Below, piece by piece: positions 38,781-47,889 of a stretch of 64,000 bases of DNA. Origin of the DNA: Lacisediminihabitans profunda (GTDB lineage Bacteria > Actinomycetota > Actinomycetes > Actinomycetales > Microbacteriaceae). Location of the stretch: contig NZ_VRMG01000007.1 in NCBI RefSeq assembly GCF_008040105.1, forward strand, positions 62,001-126,000. Direction: 5' to 3'. The position numbers and the translations under genes were made by a program. Below the pieces are notes generated by a model. That model did no database searches and had not been told where the DNA came from. It worked only from the letters and a program-made list of their open reading frames with translations. Positions within the stretch are counted from its first letter, which is position 1, and every line of letters begins with the position of its first letter.

Positions 38781-40298
38781 ATGTCTGAAACCATCACCTC
38801 CTTCGGCGCGCTCGGCGTGCCGCAGCCGCTCGTCGCGAAGCTCGCGGCGGCCGGAATCGAGTCCCCGTTCCCCATCCAGGTCGACACCCTCCCCGACACG
38901 CTCGCCGGTCGCGACGTGCTCGGCCGCGGCAAGACCGGCTCGGGCAAGACCCTCGCCTTCGCCCTGCCGATGATCGCCCGCCTCGGCGGAAAGCTCGCCG
39001 GCGGCCAGCGCCGCCCGGGCCGTCCGCTCGGCCTCATCCTGGCGCCGACCCGCGAACTCGCCACCCAGATCACCACGGCCATGGAGCCGCTCGCCTCGGC
39101 GTACGGCCTCAAGCTCACCACGATCTTCGGCGGCGTCTCGCAGCAGCGCCAGGTCGCGGCGCTCAAGGGTGGCATCGACATCGTCGTGGCCTGCCCCGGT
39201 CGCCTGGAAGACCTCATGAAGCAGGGGTTCGTGTCGCTCGACGCGATCGAGATCACCGTGCTCGACGAGGCGGACCACATGGCCGACCTCGGCTTCCTGC
39301 CGGTCGTCACGCGCATCATGGACAAGACCCCGAACAGCGGGCAGCGGATGCTGTTCAGCGCCACGCTGGACAACGGCGTCGACCGCCTCGTGAAGAAGTA
39401 CCTCCACAACGAGGTGCTGCACTCCGTGGACGAGGCCACCTCCCACGTCTCCGCGATGACCCATCACGTGTTCGAGGTCGACTCGGTGGAGGCCAAGCGC
39501 CTGCTCATCGAGAAGCTCGCCTCGGGTACCGGCCGCCGCATCCTCTTCATGCGCACCAAGCACCACGCCAAGAAGCTGGCCAAGCAGCTGACCGATGCCG
39601 GCATCCCGGCCGTCGACCTGCACGGCAACCTCTCGCAGGTGCAGCGCGACCGCAACCTCGCCGCCTTCTCCGCCGGCACCTCTCGCGTGCTCGTGGCCAC
39701 GGATGTCGCCGCGCGCGGCGTGCACGTGGACGACATCGAGCTCGTGATCCACGTCGACCCGCCGGCCGAGCACAAGGCGTACCTGCACCGCTCCGGCCGC
39801 ACCGCGCGCGCCGGCAAGGAGGGCGAGGTCGTCACGATCGTGCTGCCCACCCAGCGCAAGGACACCGCCGCCCTGCTTCGCAAGGCCGAGATCACCGTGA
39901 CCCCGCAGCACGTCACCGCCGATTCGGCGGCAGTCGCCGCCCTCGTGGGCGACGTGGCGGCCTGGGTCAAGCCCGCCCCGCGTGCTGCCGTGCAGCCGCA
40001 GGGCCAGCCGCGCCAGTCGCAGGGTGGACGCTCGCAGGGCCAGGGCCGCTCGCAGGGCGCGAACGCCCAGCGCAAGCGTGCCAACCGGGACGGATCATCG
40101 GCAGCCCCGCGCTCCGACCGCGCCACGGGCGGCTCGCGCAACTTCTACAGCACCGGCAGCGGTGACGCGCCGTCCAGCGCGCCCCGCTCCGGCGGCAGCG
40201 GAGCGGGCGCTGGCCGCGCCGGTTCCGGCGGCGGACTCGTCGGGATGTCGCAGGGCGGTGGCGGCGGACGTCGTCGCAGCGGTGGCGGCGGCCGCTAG
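38781..40298 (+). CDS. DEAD-box ATP-dependent RNA helicase
   Basis: The 505-residue protein unwinds structured RNA. It has a Q motif (GIESPFPIQ), motif I GKTGSGKT (Gly-Lys instead of the usual Ala-x), DEAD in VLDEADHMADLGF, SAT in FSATLDNG, and motif VI HRSGRTARAG. About 120 C-terminal residues are low-complexity Gly/Gln/Ser/Arg with RGG-like patches, ending RRRSGGGGR, for RNA binding. The start is taken as ATG 38781; an in-frame ATG at 38754 is an alternative. It is followed by a terminator. Confidence 0.93.
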   Translation: MSETITSFGALGVPQPLVAKLAAAGIESPFPIQVDTLPDTLAGRDVLGRGKTGSGKTLAFALPMIARLGGKLAGGQRRPGRPLGLILAPTRELATQITTAMEPLASAYGLKLTTIFGGVSQQRQVAALKGGIDIVVACPGRLEDLMKQGFVSLDAIEITVLDEADHMADLGFLPVVTRIMDKTPNSGQRMLFSATLDNGVDRLVKKYLHNEVLHSVDEATSHVSAMTHHVFEVDSVEAKRLLIEKLASGTGRRILFMRTKHHAKKLAKQLTDAGIPAVDLHGNLSQVQRDRNLAAFSAGTSRVLVATDVAARGVHVDDIELVIHVDPPAEHKAYLHRSGRTARAGKEGEVVTIVLPTQRKDTAALLRKAEITVTPQHVTADSAAVAALVGDVAAWVKPAPRAAVQPQGQPRQSQGGRSQGQGRSQGANAQRKRANRDGSSAAPRSDRATGGSRNFYSTGSGDAPSSAPRSGGSGAGAGRAGSGGGLVGMSQGGGGGRRRSGGGGR

Positions 40299-40315
40299 CC
40301 AGCAGCACTCGAAAG

Positions 40316-40347
40316 AAGGGCCCTCGCACTCGTGCGGGGGCCCTTTT
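40316..40347 (+). terminator. Rho-independent terminator T1 after the RNA helicase
   Basis: GGGCCCTCGCAC pairs with GTGCGGGGGCCC (one G-T pair) around a 2-nt loop, followed by TTTT, 20 nt past the stop codon. This is a textbook plus-strand terminator. A diverged copy of the same segment occurs at 40750. Confidence 0.9.
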
Positions 40348-40359
40348 CGTACCCCCGCC

Positions 40360-40448
40360 GCGTGCATAACTCCGGCAATACTCCGGCCAGGGGTCGAATA
40401 CCCGCCGTTCTGGCGTCCGGAGCGGCAGATTGCCGGAGTTATGCACGC
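40360..40448. repeat. 89-bp palindromic intergenic element E2
   Basis: GCGTGCATAACTCCGGCAAT (40360-40379) and its exact reverse complement (40429-40448) form a perfect 20-bp terminal inverted repeat. Inside, CTCCGG/CCGGAG, CCAG/CTGG and GGGT/ACCC can nest into further stems. The arms match E3 and E4 except for CGGCA versus TGCA at the inner end. It begins 12 bp after terminator T1. Confidence 0.88.
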
Positions 40449-40482
40449 CGGGCCACGCGGAGCCATGCGTGGCCGCCGCGCC

Positions 40483-40518
40483 GTGCTCTATCGCCGCGCG
40501 GTGCTCTATCGCCGCGCG
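40483..40518. repeat. 18-bp direct repeat, two copies, in GC-rich filler
   Basis: GTGCTCTATCGCCGCGCG occurs twice in immediate succession (40483-40500 and 40501-40518), inside low-complexity GCC-rich sequence between E2 and E3. No gene is supported in 40449-40571. Confidence 0.75.
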
Positions 40519-40571
40519 GTGCCGCCGCGCCCTGGTGCCGCCGCGCCGTGTCATGCCGCGCGGCGGCAGCA

Positions 40572-40655
40572 TGCATAACTCCTGCATGTCGAGGCCGAGA
40601 CGCCCGAATCGGGGCAGTCTCGGGACAGAGGTGGGCGATTTGCAGGAGTTATGCA
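40572..40655. repeat. 84-bp palindromic intergenic element E3
   Basis: TGCATAACTCCTGCA (40572-40586) and TGCAGGAGTTATGCA (40641-40655) are perfect 15-bp inverted repeats. The interior nests CCGAGAC/GTCTCGG and CCCG-AAT-CGGG. The interior is about 90 percent identical to E4, so E3 and E4 are clear copies of one another. Confidence 0.88.
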
Positions 40656-40749
40656 CGCTGGCACGGGGTGCCGGCGCGGCGGGCACGGCCGGCGCGGCGC
40701 GGCGCGGCGGGCACGGCGCGGCGCGAAGACGCTAACCAGCAGCACTAAG

Positions 40750-40784
40750 AAAAGGGCCATCGCACTCGTGCGGGCGGCCCTTTT
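40750..40784 (+). terminator. Terminator copy T2
   Basis: AAAAGGGCC...GGCCCTTTT with an inner CGCAC/GTGCG stem repeats T1 with its flanks: both have AGCAGCACT before and TTTTCGTACCCCCGC after. No gene ends here, so it is a duplicated segment and not the terminator of a gene. Confidence 0.8.
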
Positions 40785-40828
40785 CGTACCCCCGCTCGGG
40801 CCTGGGGGCTTTTCTGCGCCATGCCCGT

Positions 40829-40913
40829 GTGCATAACTCCTGCACGTCGACGCCGAGACGCCCGAATCGGGCAGGCTCGGGACAGAGGTGGGCGATTTGC
40901 AGGAGTTATGCAC
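40829..40913. repeat. 85-bp palindromic intergenic element E4
   Basis: GTGCATAACTCCTGCA (40829-40844) and TGCAGGAGTTATGCAC (40898-40913) are perfect 16-bp inverted repeats enclosing the same nested-hairpin interior as E3. It lies about 45 bp after terminator copy T2, mirroring the T1-E2 arrangement. Confidence 0.88.
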
Positions 40914-40977
40914 GCAGGCACGCAGGCACACAGGCACACAGGCACGCAGGCACGGAGGCACGGAGGCACGGAGGGCA
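40914..40977. repeat. 8-bp tandem repeat (GCAGGCAC type), about 8 copies
   Basis: The octamer GCAGGCAC and variants (ACAGGCAC, GGAGGCAC) repeat about eight times directly from the right end of E4. The first unit overlaps the sequence just outside the E4 arm. It ends about 75 bp before the stop of the NUDIX-like gene. No coding frame is supported. Confidence 0.8.
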
Positions 40978-41050
40978 CGGTGGATGGAGGGGCGGCGGGG
41001 CGCTGGGCGGCGGCGCCGAGTGGCCCGCGCTAGTACGCCGATGACTCGCG

Positions 41051-41590
41051 CTAGTAGAGGGCGCCGAGCGACGCTAGTGCCGCCCGCACGAGGGAGCCGC
41101 GGCCGCCCTCCATCTCGGCGGAGACGGTGTCCGACGCGGCCTCGGAGGGCGTCATCCAGGTGAGTTCGAGGGCGTCCTGGCGCGGGTCGCAGGTGCCGGT
41201 CACCGGCACCACGTAGGCGAGGGAGACGGCGTGCTGGCGGTAGTCGGTGAACTGGGAGCCGGGGAACGGAAAGTACTCCGCGACCGAGAACGGCACCGGG
41301 CTCGCCGGCAGCAGGGGGAAGGCCATCGGGCCGAGATCCTTCTCGAGGTGCCGGAACAACGCGGTGCGCAGCCTCTCTCCATACATCACGCGTCCGGAGA
41401 CGAGGGTGCGGGTGATCGCACCGGCCGAATTGGCGCGAAGCAGGATGCCGACCTCGGTGACCTGGCCGACACCATCCACGCGCACCGGCACGGCCTCCAC
41501 GTAGAGCAGGGGCAGGCGCCGCCGGGTCTCGGCGAGCTCCTCATCGGACAACCAGCCGGAGTTCGGATCGGGCGTGCCTACGGAGCTCAT
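41051..41590 (-). CDS. DUF4916 / NUDIX-like protein
   Basis: The 179-residue protein resembles the actinobacterial DUF4916 group of NUDIX-related proteins: SGWLSDEELAETRRRLPLLY at the N-terminus and VEVGILLR-type strand TEVGILLRAN with SGRVMYGERLRTALFRHLEK in the place of the NUDIX helix. The canonical GX5EX7REUXEEXGU box is not intact, so hydrolase activity is uncertain. It is isolated; its 3' end faces the repeat cluster. Confidence 0.75.
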   Translation of the reverse strand: MSSVGTPDPNSGWLSDEELAETRRRLPLLYVEAVPVRVDGVGQVTEVGILLRANSAGAITRTLVSGRVMYGERLRTALFRHLEKDLGPMAFPLLPASPVPFSVAEYFPFPGSQFTDYRQHAVSLAYVVPVTGTCDPRQDALELTWMTPSEAASDTVSAEMEGGRGSLVRAALASLGALY

Positions 41591-41651
41591 GCTCCATTCT
41601 CACTTAAAGCCAGCACGTGACGCGCACCGGCGACCTGTGCCACGATCAGCC

Positions 41652-41828
41652 ATGGATTACTCACAATTTCAGGGCCTCGGCATCGCTGCCATCATCATCG
41701 GCGTCGTCGTCTACGCGCTGGTTATCGCGCTCGGCATCTTCATCAGCTACCTCGTGATCCGGGCCGGGGTGCGGCGCGGGATGCGGGACCACTACGAGTG
41801 GGTGCAGCGCCAGAACCGTCCGCTGTAA
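41652..41828 (+). CDS. Small single-span membrane protein (58 aa)
   Basis: The 58-residue product has one hydrophobic helix (about residues 9-38, IAAIIIGVVVYALVIALGIF then ISYLVIRAG) followed by a basic RRGMRD tail and YEWVQRQNRPL. It starts at ATG 41652. No family is recognised. It lies 74 nt upstream of lhr on the same strand. Confidence 0.65.
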   Translation: MDYSQFQGLGIAAIIIGVVVYALVIALGIFISYLVIRAGVRRGMRDHYEWVQRQNRPL

Positions 41829-41902
41829 TCGGCGGCCGGACGGGAGGGACGCTGTCAGCGAAGTGCGGCGGAAATGTCGGCCCGCCGGGGCAGGATAGAC
41901 GG

Positions 41903-44900
41903 ATGAGCACCGTGCTCGAGCGTTTCTCGCCGGCCACCCGCGAGTGGTTCGCCGGCGCCTTCAGCGCGCCGACCCCGGCCCAGCTCGGCGCCTGGGAGGC
42001 CATCACCGGCGGCTCGAACACGCTCGTCGTCGCGCCGACCGGCTCGGGCAAGACGCTCGCCGCGTTCCTCTGGGCCATCGACCGCCTCGCAACCACGCCG
42101 GCCCCCGACGACCCGAACCACCGCACCCGCGTGCTCTACATCTCCCCGCTCAAGGCCCTCGCGGTGGACGTGGAACGCAACCTGCGTTCCCCGCTGGTCG
42201 GCGTCGTGCAGACCGCGAAACGGCTCGGGATGACGCCCCCCGAGGTGACCGTCGGCGTGCGTTCGGGTGACACCACCTCCTCTGACCGGCGGCTGTTGCA
42301 GCGTCGCCCGCCGGACATCCTGATCACCACCCCGGAGTCGCTCTACCTCATGCTCACGGCGTCGGCGCGGGACACCCTGCGTGGCGTGACGACGGTGATC
42401 GTGGACGAGGTGCACGCGGTCGCGTCGACCAAGCGCGGCGCCCACCTGGCCCTCTCGCTCGAACGGCTCGACCTGCTGCTCGACCGGCCGGCCCAGCGGA
42501 TCGGCCTCTCGGCCACCGTGCGGCCGAAGGAGGAGGTGGCGCGTTTTCTCTCCGGCGACGCACCGGTGACGATCGTCTCCCCGAAGTCGACGAAGAAGTT
42601 CGACCTCACCGTGGTCGTGCCGGTGGAGGACATGACCGAGCTCGGCACCTCCGCGGTGTCCGAGGGCTCCGCGGCGCGGGCGACGACGACCCAGGGCTCG
42701 ATCTGGCCGCACGTGGAGGAGCAGATCGTCGACCGCATCCTCGAGCACCGGTCCACCATCGTCTTCGCCAACTCCCGTCGGCTCGCCGAACGGCTCACGG
42801 CGCGACTCAACGAGATCTATGCCGACCGGCTCGCCGAGGCGGACACCCGGCAACTCGTGGCGGCAGGCGGCGTGGCGCCGGGGGCACACGCGCCCGTTCC
42901 TCCGCCGGCCCAGCTGATGGCTCAGGCCGGCCAGACCTCGGGGGCCGCCCCGTTGCTCGCCCGCGCCCACCACGGCTCGGTGTCCAAGGACCAGCGGGCC
43001 CTCATCGAGGACGACCTGAAGTCCGGTCGGCTGCGCTGCGTCGTGGCCACCAGCTCGCTCGAGCTCGGCATCGACATGGGCGCGGTCGACCTGGTGATCC
43101 AGGTCGAGTCTCCGCCGTCCGTGGCGAGCGGCCTGCAGCGGGTGGGACGGGCCGGCCACCAGGTGGGAGAGGTGTCGCGGGGAATCATCTTCCCCAAGCA
43201 TCGCGCCGACCTCATCCACTCCGCCGTGGCGAGCGAACGGATGTCCGCGGGGCTGATCGAGGCGATGCGGATCCCGCAGAACCCCCTCGACGTGCTCGCC
43301 CAGCAGACCGTTGCCGCGGTGGCGCTCGACTCGATCGACGTCGACGACTGGTTCGAGACCGTGCGGCGCAGCGCGCCGTTCGCGACTCTTCCCCGCTCGG
43401 CCTACGACGCGACGCTCGACCTCCTGAGCGGGCTCTACCCGTCGGACGAGTTCGCCGAGCTGCGGCCGCGCATCGTCTGGGACCGGGTGGGCGGCCGACT
43501 CACCGGGCGACCGGGCGCACAGCGTCTCGCCGTGACCTCGGGCGGCACGATCCCCGACCGCGGCCTCTTCGGCGTGTTCATGGTCGGGTCGGCGCCCGAC
43601 GGCGCGGCGCGGGGGTCGGGCACCGAGTCCAAACGGGTGGGCGAGCTCGACGAGGAGATGGTCTACGAGTCGCGCGTCGGCGACGTCTTCGCGCTCGGGG
43701 CCACGAGCTGGCGCATCGAGGACATCACCCACGATCGGGTGATCGTCTCCCCCGCCTTCGGGCAGCCCGGCAAGGTGCCGTTCTGGAAGGGCGATGGAAT
43801 CGGGCGACCGGCCGAACTCGGCAGGGCCATCGGCGAGTTCACCCGGGAGATCTCGTCCGCGACGGATGAAGTGGCCAGGGCACGCGCCCTCACCGGCGGT
43901 CTCGACCCGCGGGCGGTCAACAACCTGGTGGCCTTCATCGACGACCAGCGCACGGCCACCGGCCACGTGCCCACCGATCGTACGCTCGTGGTCGAGCGCT
44001 TCCGCGATGAGCTCGGCGACTGGCGGGTGGTGCTTCATTCCCCGTACGGCATGCAGGTGCACGCGCCCTGGGCGCTCGCCGTGGGCGCCCGCATCCGGGA
44101 GCGGTTCGGGCTCGACGGCGCCGCGATCGCAAGCGACGACGGTGTCATCCTGCGCATCCCGGACACCGAGAGCGAGCCGCCGGGCGCGGACCTCTTCGTC
44201 TTCGACCCGGCCGAACTGCGCGACATCGTCACCGAGGAGGTGGGCGGTTCCGCCCTGTTCGCGTCGCGTTTCCGGGAGTGCGCGGCGCGGGCGCTGCTGC
44301 TGCCGCGCTACAATCCGGGCCGCCGTTCACCCCTCTGGCAGCAACGCCAGCGGGCGTCGCAGCTGCTGGATGTCGCCCGCAAGTACCCGAGCTTCCCGAT
44401 CGTGCTCGAGGCGGTGCGGGAGGTTCTGCAGGACGTCTACGACCTGCCGGCCCTCACGGCGCTGGCCGAAGAGATCGAGAACCGCCGCATCCGCATCGTG
44501 GAGACCCAGACCGAGCAGGCGAGTCCCTTCGCCCGCTCCCTGCTGTTCGGCTATGTCGCCGCGTTCATGTACGAGGGCGACTTGCCGCTGGCCGAGCGCC
44601 GCGCCGCGGCGCTCTCGCTCGACCCGACCCTGCTCGCCGAGCTGCTCGGCCGCGCCGAGTTGCGCGAACTGCTCGATCCGGCGGTGATCGAACAGACCGA
44701 ACTCGAGCTGCAGCGCCTTGCGCCGGACCGCCGAGCCCGCGGGCTGGAGGGGGTCGTCGACCTGCTTCGCCTGCTCGGGCCGCTCTCGCTGCCGGAGATC
44801 GTGGAGAGACTGGAGCCGGCGGCAGACGTCGTCGCCGGGGGGACCCTCGACGCCGGACTGCGCGAGCTCGAACGGGCCAACCGGATCTGGCGGGCCGGCG

Positions 44901-46507
44901 GCGAGCGCTGGGCGATCATCGAAGACGCCGCTCGGCTGCGGGACGCCCTCGGCACCCCGCTGCCGATCGGCATCCCCACCCCCTTCGTCGAACCGGTGGA
45001 GGACCCGCTCGGCGATCTGGTGAGCCGTTTCGCCCGCACCCACGCGCCGTTCACCGTCGCCGCGGTGGCCGAACGATTCGGCCTCGGCACGGCGGTGGTG
45101 CAGGACGCCCTGCGTCGGCTCGCCGCCCAGCGGCGGGTCGTGGAGGGCGAGTTCCGCCCGGGCAGCACCGGGATCGAGTGGTGCGACGTGGAGGTACTGC
45201 GCCGCCTGCGCAGCCGATCCCTCGCCGCGCTCCGGCACGAGGTGGAGCCGGTGGATGCGGCGACCCTCGCCCGGTTCCTGCCCGCCTGGCAGCACGTCGA
45301 CGAGCCGCTGCGCGGAGTCGACGGCCTCGCCACGGTCATCGACCAGCTCGCCGGGGTCGCTCTGCCGGCATCCGCCTGGGAGACGCTCGTGCTTCCGTCC
45401 CGCGTGCAGGGCTACTCCCCCGTGATGCTCGACGAGCTGACCGCGAGCGGCGAGGTGATCTGGTCGGGCGGCGGGGCGCTGGCCGGCAACGACGGCTGGA
45501 TGAGCCTGCACCTCGCCGAGACGGCGGCGCTCACCCTGCCGGAACCGACCGGTGCCGAGACCACCGAACTCCAGCGCAGCATCCTCGCGAATCTCGCGGG
45601 CGGCGGAGCCTACTTCTTCCGGCAGTTGTCCAATGCGGTCGGGAGCACCGACGACGGCGAACTCGTCGCCGCGCTCTGGGATCTCGTCTGGTCCGGGCTC
45701 GTGACCAACGACACGCTTGCACCGCTGCGCGCCTACCTCGGAGCGACGACCACCCGGCCGAGGGCGGTGCCGCGGTCCCGCGCCTATCGCGGGCGGGCGC
45801 GGGCTGCGCTGCCGAGCCAGGCCGGGCCGCCGAGCGCGGCGGGGCGCTGGTCGCTCCTGCCCCTCGCCGAGCCGGACGCGACGGTGCGCGGGGTCGCGAC
45901 CGCGGAGCAGCTGCTCGAACGGTACGGCGTCGTCACCAGGGGATCGGTCGTGAGCGAGGGTCTGCGGGGCGGCTTCGCGCTCGCCTATCGCGTGCTCAGC
46001 GGATTCGAGCAGACCGGTCGTGCCCGCCGTGGCTACTTCGTGGAGGGTCTCGGCGCCGCGCAGTTCGCGACCGGGGCCACGGTCGACCGGCTGCGCGCGT
46101 TCTCCCGCGAACCGGACCCGGACCGCCCGCTCGCCGCGCTGACGCTCGCCGCGACCGACCCGGCGAACGCCTACGGCGCCGCCCTGCCCTGGCCCGCGAG
46201 CCCCCCGTCCGACGACGACCGGCGCGGACACCGGCCCGGGCGCAAGGCCGGCGCCCTCGTCGTGCTCGTGGATGGCGAACTCGCCCTCTACGTGGAGCGC
46301 GGCGGCAAGACCATGCTCACCTTCGGGGTATCGGAGCCGGCCATCGCCGCCGCCGCCGAGTCGTTGGCGCGCACCGTGCTGCGCTCGCGTGGTCGACTCA
46401 AGGTGGAGCGAGTCGACGGCAGTTTCGTGATCGGAACCCCGGTCGGCGTGGCGCTCACCGCCGCCGGGTTCAGCGCCACACCGCAGGGACTGCGGCTGCG
46501 TGCCTGA
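41903..46507 (+). CDS. lhr: Lhr-type large helicase-related ATPase
   Basis: Lhr is a 3'-5' superfamily 2 DNA/RNA-hybrid helicase linked to DNA repair. The 1534-residue product has APTGSGKTLAAFLWAIDRL (motif I), VDEVHAV (motif II), LSATVRP (motif III) and SGLQRVGRAGHQ (motif VI), then the winged-helix and long C-terminal domains typical of full-length Lhr. The start is ATG 41903. Its end overlaps the nei-type glycosylase gene by 8 nt, a pairing that fits a repair function. Confidence 0.95.
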   Translation: MSTVLERFSPATREWFAGAFSAPTPAQLGAWEAITGGSNTLVVAPTGSGKTLAAFLWAIDRLATTPAPDDPNHRTRVLYISPLKALAVDVERNLRSPLVGVVQTAKRLGMTPPEVTVGVRSGDTTSSDRRLLQRRPPDILITTPESLYLMLTASARDTLRGVTTVIVDEVHAVASTKRGAHLALSLERLDLLLDRPAQRIGLSATVRPKEEVARFLSGDAPVTIVSPKSTKKFDLTVVVPVEDMTELGTSAVSEGSAARATTTQGSIWPHVEEQIVDRILEHRSTIVFANSRRLAERLTARLNEIYADRLAEADTRQLVAAGGVAPGAHAPVPPPAQLMAQAGQTSGAAPLLARAHHGSVSKDQRALIEDDLKSGRLRCVVATSSLELGIDMGAVDLVIQVESPPSVASGLQRVGRAGHQVGEVSRGIIFPKHRADLIHSAVASERMSAGLIEAMRIPQNPLDVLAQQTVAAVALDSIDVDDWFETVRRSAPFATLPRSAYDATLDLLSGLYPSDEFAELRPRIVWDRVGGRLTGRPGAQRLAVTSGGTIPDRGLFGVFMVGSAPDGAARGSGTESKRVGELDEEMVYESRVGDVFALGATSWRIEDITHDRVIVSPAFGQPGKVPFWKGDGIGRPAELGRAIGEFTREISSATDEVARARALTGGLDPRAVNNLVAFIDDQRTATGHVPTDRTLVVERFRDELGDWRVVLHSPYGMQVHAPWALAVGARIRERFGLDGAAIASDDGVILRIPDTESEPPGADLFVFDPAELRDIVTEEVGGSALFASRFRECAARALLLPRYNPGRRSPLWQQRQRASQLLDVARKYPSFPIVLEAVREVLQDVYDLPALTALAEEIENRRIRIVETQTEQASPFARSLLFGYVAAFMYEGDLPLAERRAAALSLDPTLLAELLGRAELRELLDPAVIEQTELELQRLAPDRRARGLEGVVDLLRLLGPLSLPEIVERLEPAADVVAGGTLDAGLRELERANRIWRAGGERWAIIEDAARLRDALGTPLPIGIPTPFVEPVEDPLGDLVSRFARTHAPFTVAAVAERFGLGTAVVQDALRRLAAQRRVVEGEFRPGSTGIEWCDVEVLRRLRSRSLAALRHEVEPVDAATLARFLPAWQHVDEPLRGVDGLATVIDQLAGVALPASAWETLVLPSRVQGYSPVMLDELTASGEVIWSGGGALAGNDGWMSLHLAETAALTLPEPTGAETTELQRSILANLAGGGAYFFRQLSNAVGSTDDGELVAALWDLVWSGLVTNDTLAPLRAYLGATTTRPRAVPRSRAYRGRARAALPSQAGPPSAAGRWSLLPLAEPDATVRGVATAEQLLERYGVVTRGSVVSEGLRGGFALAYRVLSGFEQTGRARRGYFVEGLGAAQFATGATVDRLRAFSREPDPDRPLAALTLAATDPANAYGAALPWPASPPSDDDRRGHRPGRKAGALVVLVDGELALYVERGGKTMLTFGVSEPAIAAAAESLARTVLRSRGRLKVERVDGSFVIGTPVGVALTAAGFSATPQGLRLRA

Positions 46508-47276
46508 GGGCGACACCGTCTACCGCACGGCGAAGAACCTCGACGCCGCACTGCGCGGAGACACGCTCACCCGGTGCGAGATCCGGGTGCCCGCGTTCGC
46601 GACGATGGATCTCACCGGCGACACCGTGGAGGGCGTGGCCAGCCGTGGCAAGCACCTGCTGATCCGCGTCGGCGAGCACAGCATCCACAGCCACCTCAAG
46701 ATGGAGGGGTCCTGGCACCTCTACCGGCACGGCTCGAAGTGGCGTCGCCCGGCGTGGCAGGCGCGCGCGATCCTCGGCACCGACGACTGGGTCGCCGTCG
46801 GCTTCGAGTTCGGCGTGCTCGACGTCGTGGCGCGGGACGACGAGTCGAGCGTTGTCGGGTACCTCGGACCGGATCTGCTCGGGCCGGATTGGGATCAGGG
46901 CGAGGCCCTGCTTCGCCTCACCGCCGACCCGGGCCGCGCGGTCGGTCTTGCGCTGCTCGACCAGCGGGTGATGGCCGGCCTGGGCAATGTCTACCGCAAC
47001 GAGCTCTGTTTTCTGCGCGGCATCCTGCCCACCCGTCCGGTCGGTGGCGTCGACCAGCCGGAGCGACTCGTGGAGCTCGCCCATCGGCTCATCGACGCCA
47101 ACAAGGACCGGGTGCAACGCACGACGACCGGCTCGCTGCGTGGAGAGACCGCCTGGGTCTACCGCCGGGAGGGCAGGCCGTGTCTGCGCTGCGGAACCCG
47201 CATCGAACACGGTGAACTGGGCGACACGGCGCTGGAGCTACGGGACGCCTATTGGTGTCCCCGGTGCCAAAGCTGA
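46500..47276 (+). CDS. Endonuclease VIII-type DNA glycosylase (Nei2 group)
   Basis: Fpg/Nei enzymes excise oxidised bases and nick the abasic site. The 258-residue product starts at GTG 46500 and reads MPEGDTVYRTA: Pro2 is the catalytic Schiff-base nucleophile and Glu3 its partner. The H2TH region (MAGLGNVYRNELCF) and a C-terminal zinc finger (CLRCGTRIEHG...CPRCQ) are intact. It overlaps lhr by 8 nt, so both repair proteins are co-translated. Confidence 0.93.
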   Translation: MPEGDTVYRTAKNLDAALRGDTLTRCEIRVPAFATMDLTGDTVEGVASRGKHLLIRVGEHSIHSHLKMEGSWHLYRHGSKWRRPAWQARAILGTDDWVAVGFEFGVLDVVARDDESSVVGYLGPDLLGPDWDQGEALLRLTADPGRAVGLALLDQRVMAGLGNVYRNELCFLRGILPTRPVGGVDQPERLVELAHRLIDANKDRVQRTTTGSLRGETAWVYRREGRPCLRCGTRIEHGELGDTALELRDAYWCPRCQS

Positions 47277-47280
47277 TATT

Positions 47281-47313
47281 CCCTCCGCCGGAGGGCTATG
47301 GTGTGGATCACAC
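47281..47313. promoter_or_regulatory. Two small inverted repeats between nei2 and membrane-protein gene
   Basis: CCCTCC-GCC-GGAGGG (47281-47295) lies 4 nt after the nei2 stop and could be a weak terminator. GTGTG-GAT-CACAC (47301-47313) follows, 21 nt before the next GTG start, and could be an operator. Neither matches a site I recognise. Confidence 0.35.
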
Positions 47314-47334
47314 AAAGTCTTGGGGGAAATTTCT

Positions 47335-47889
47335 GTGACCACGCCTGCCCTGCCCGAATCGACACAACCGGCCGTGCTGGAGAACGTCGTGCGGGGCACC
47401 ATCTTCGCCCTGCTCGCCGTGCCCGTCGGGGTGATCCTCTGGGTCGTGATCTGGAACCTCGGTGTCGTCTCGGCGATCGTCGCCTTCGTCGTCGCGGCCG
47501 CGGCCGCCTGGCTCTACCGCAAGGGTTCCGGCGGACGGGTCAGCTTCACCGGCGCCCTCGTCATCTCCGGGGTCGTTCTCGCGACGCTCCTGCTGAGCTT
47601 CTACTTCGGCCTCGTCTCCGACTGGGTTCGGGCGGTGGTCGAACAGACCCGCCTGAACCCGATCCAGGCTCTCACGGACCCCGGCTTCTGGCCTTCCTTC
47701 AACTCAGTGTTCGGCGAACTGCTCAAGTCCGAGCTGCCGAGCCTCGGGCTCGCGCTCCTCTTCGGACTGCTCGGCGCATTCACGGTGCTGCGCCGCGCGT
47801 TCGCGTCGGCCCGTGCGCAGTCGACTCCGGTGCCCCTCGAACCGCTCTTCCCCCGCCCCGAACCGCCGAGGGCCGATCCCGAAGGCTAG
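47335..47889 (+). CDS. Hypothetical four-helix membrane protein
   Basis: The 184-residue protein starts at GTG 47335, preceded by GGGGG, and has four hydrophobic helices at about residues 20-40, 43-60, 68-92 and 140-158, then a Pro-rich C-terminal tail (PLEPLFPRPEPPRADPEG). No family is recognised. Its stop overlaps the stop of the convergent gene by 4 nt. Confidence 0.75.
   Translation: MTTPALPESTQPAVLENVVRGTIFALLAVPVGVILWVVIWNLGVVSAIVAFVVAAAAAWLYRKGSGGRVSFTGALVISGVVLATLLLSFYFGLVSDWVRAVVEQTRLNPIQALTDPGFWPSFNSVFGELLKSELPSLGLALLFGLLGAFTVLRRAFASARAQSTPVPLEPLFPRPEPPRADPEG

Noticed and set aside
40360-40913. Palindromes as integron attC sites
   Set aside because: The arms are perfect and continuous, lack the asymmetric R/L box structure, and no integrase gene is in the window.
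40551-40961. Frames encoding peptides like MHNSC... and MQELC... in the repeat region
   Set aside because: These arise from the palindromic arms and their filler; they have no ribosome-binding sites and no consistent codon use.
40360-40977. CRISPR array
   Set aside because: The repeats are palindromic units with conserved interiors at irregular spacing, not short direct repeats with unique spacers, and no cas gene is present.
41855-46516. Long minus-strand frames opposite lhr
   Set aside because: They are shadows of lhr; the plus-strand frame has all helicase motifs.
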